From the NCBI GenBank assembly GCA_964383545.1, contig CAYLHD010000004.1, positions 1 through 30,599 of the forward strand: a DNA stretch of 30,599 bases. Reading direction: 5' to 3'. This DNA is from JAGYLJ01 sp964383545. Its GTDB lineage: Bacteria > Patescibacteriota > Minisyncoccia > Phycocordibacterales > UBA12079. This document shows, piece by piece, positions 30,203 to 30,599 of the stretch. How positions within the stretch are numbered: the stretch's first letter is position 1; every line of letters starts with the position of its first letter. The notes under the pieces were generated by a model. The model had not been told where the DNA came from. It made no database searches and was given only the letters and a program-made list of their open reading frames with translations. The position numbers were made by a program, and so were the translations under genes.

Positions 30203-30571
30203 ATGATTAAAAAAAACTTTAATAGAATAAAATATTTAGCGACTTATTTAGCTTTGTTTTTACCATTTGGTTTTGTGAAAGGAGAAGATGCTGTTATTAT
30301 TCCAGTAAAATTAGACAATCCAATTAAAGCAGAGTCATTTGAAGCATTGGTTACGGCTATTTTGGAAGTGGTGGTTGCTATTGGAACACCAATAGCTATT
30401 TTGGCTATTATCTATTCTGGTTTCTTATTTGTAAAAGCACAGGGTAAACCGGAAGCTTTAAAAACAGCTAGAGAGGCTCTTATTTGGACAATTGTGGGAG
30501 TGGCTGTTTTGTTGGGGGCAAGATTATTGGCAACTGTGATACAAGGAACTATTACAGGTTTAGGAGCTTGA
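30203..30571 (+). CDS. VirB2/TrbC-like small membrane protein (pilin-like), copy 2
   Basis: The 122-aa protein is a diverged paralogue of the preceding one. It has a signal-like segment (to about residue 26, GFVKGED) and two membrane helices separated by a short polar loop (KAQGKPEALKTAREA). YSGFLFVKAQGKP matches the copy 1 motif YAGFIYMTSQGN. It lacks the paired cysteines. The stop is TGA, which supports the standard genetic code. It lies 18 nt after copy 1, and the operon probably continues beyond 30599, where VirB4/VirB6-type genes could be expected. That expectation is inference. Confidence 0.75.
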   Translation: MIKKNFNRIKYLATYLALFLPFGFVKGEDAVIIPVKLDNPIKAESFEALVTAILEVVVAIGTPIAILAIIYSGFLFVKAQGKPEALKTAREALIWTIVGVAVLLGARLLATVIQGTITGLGA

Positions 30572-30599
30572 TTAATTTAGTTGATAATAAAAAAAAGGG

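Noticed and set aside
1..30599. Alternative genetic code with TGA as glycine
   Set aside because: Genes are intact under the standard code, and TGA serves as the natural stop of the gene ending at 30571.
1..30599. CRISPR array, insertion sequence or prophage
   Set aside because: No regularly spaced direct repeats, transposase, integrase or phage structural genes were seen.

Overview
The window is a strongly AT-rich bacterial chromosome segment that reads like a Patescibacteria (Candidate Phyla Radiation) genome, most likely Parcubacteria. The reasons are the packing of short, divergent housekeeping genes, a ValRS without its C-terminal arm, a sigma-region-4/HARE-HTH fusion, a HisRS-like protein without catalytic motifs, and paired VirB2-like mini-pilins. 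The standard code is used: TGA ends the last gene. Many genes lack a Shine-Dalgarno and start 6-10 nt after a TATAAT box, which suggests leaderless mRNAs. The lineage call is inference from gene content.

Layout. 1-1860: the 3' end of an unidentified gene, a 54-aa basic protein gene, an M16 peptidase, and a remnant resembling the first gene's tail. 2025-9527 (+): ychF, a 72-aa orphan with its own promoter and terminator, leuS, the sigma4/HARE-HTH regulator, an unnamed membrane protein and mltG. 9535-14221 (-): hsp20, a PrsW-like protease, valS and tsaD. 14238-15426: tRNA-Ser(CGA), tRNA-Glu(UUC) and tRNA-Val(GAC). 15470-16195 (+): a DUF389 protein. 16203-22343 (-): a block running lepB, HisRS-like, rpsU, ybeY, ftsA, ftsZ, trxB. 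22512-24261: pth (+) and rpsA (-) facing each other over a shared terminator. 24454-30571 (+): a degenerate MBL-fold protein, a small membrane protein, gyrA, a methyltransferase, a membrane-anchored solute-binding protein and two VirB2-like proteins.

Most genes serve translation and tRNA biology (leuS, valS, tsaD, pth, ybeY, rpsA, rpsU, ychF), division and envelope (ftsA, ftsZ, mltG, lepB) or topology (gyrA). The last three genes look like the start of a secretion or pilus-like operon that continues past the window.

The most unusual structure is around tRNA-Ser and tRNA-Glu. Each intact tRNA is flanked upstream by a copy of its 5' part that stops at the end of the D-loop and runs into a hairpin. 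Each is flanked downstream by a hairpin, then an inverted copy of its 3' end, then a less AT-rich stretch of about 90-105 nt, then a direct copy of its 3' end. Two different tRNAs sharing this nested plan suggests one common process or an undescribed tRNA-associated mini-element.
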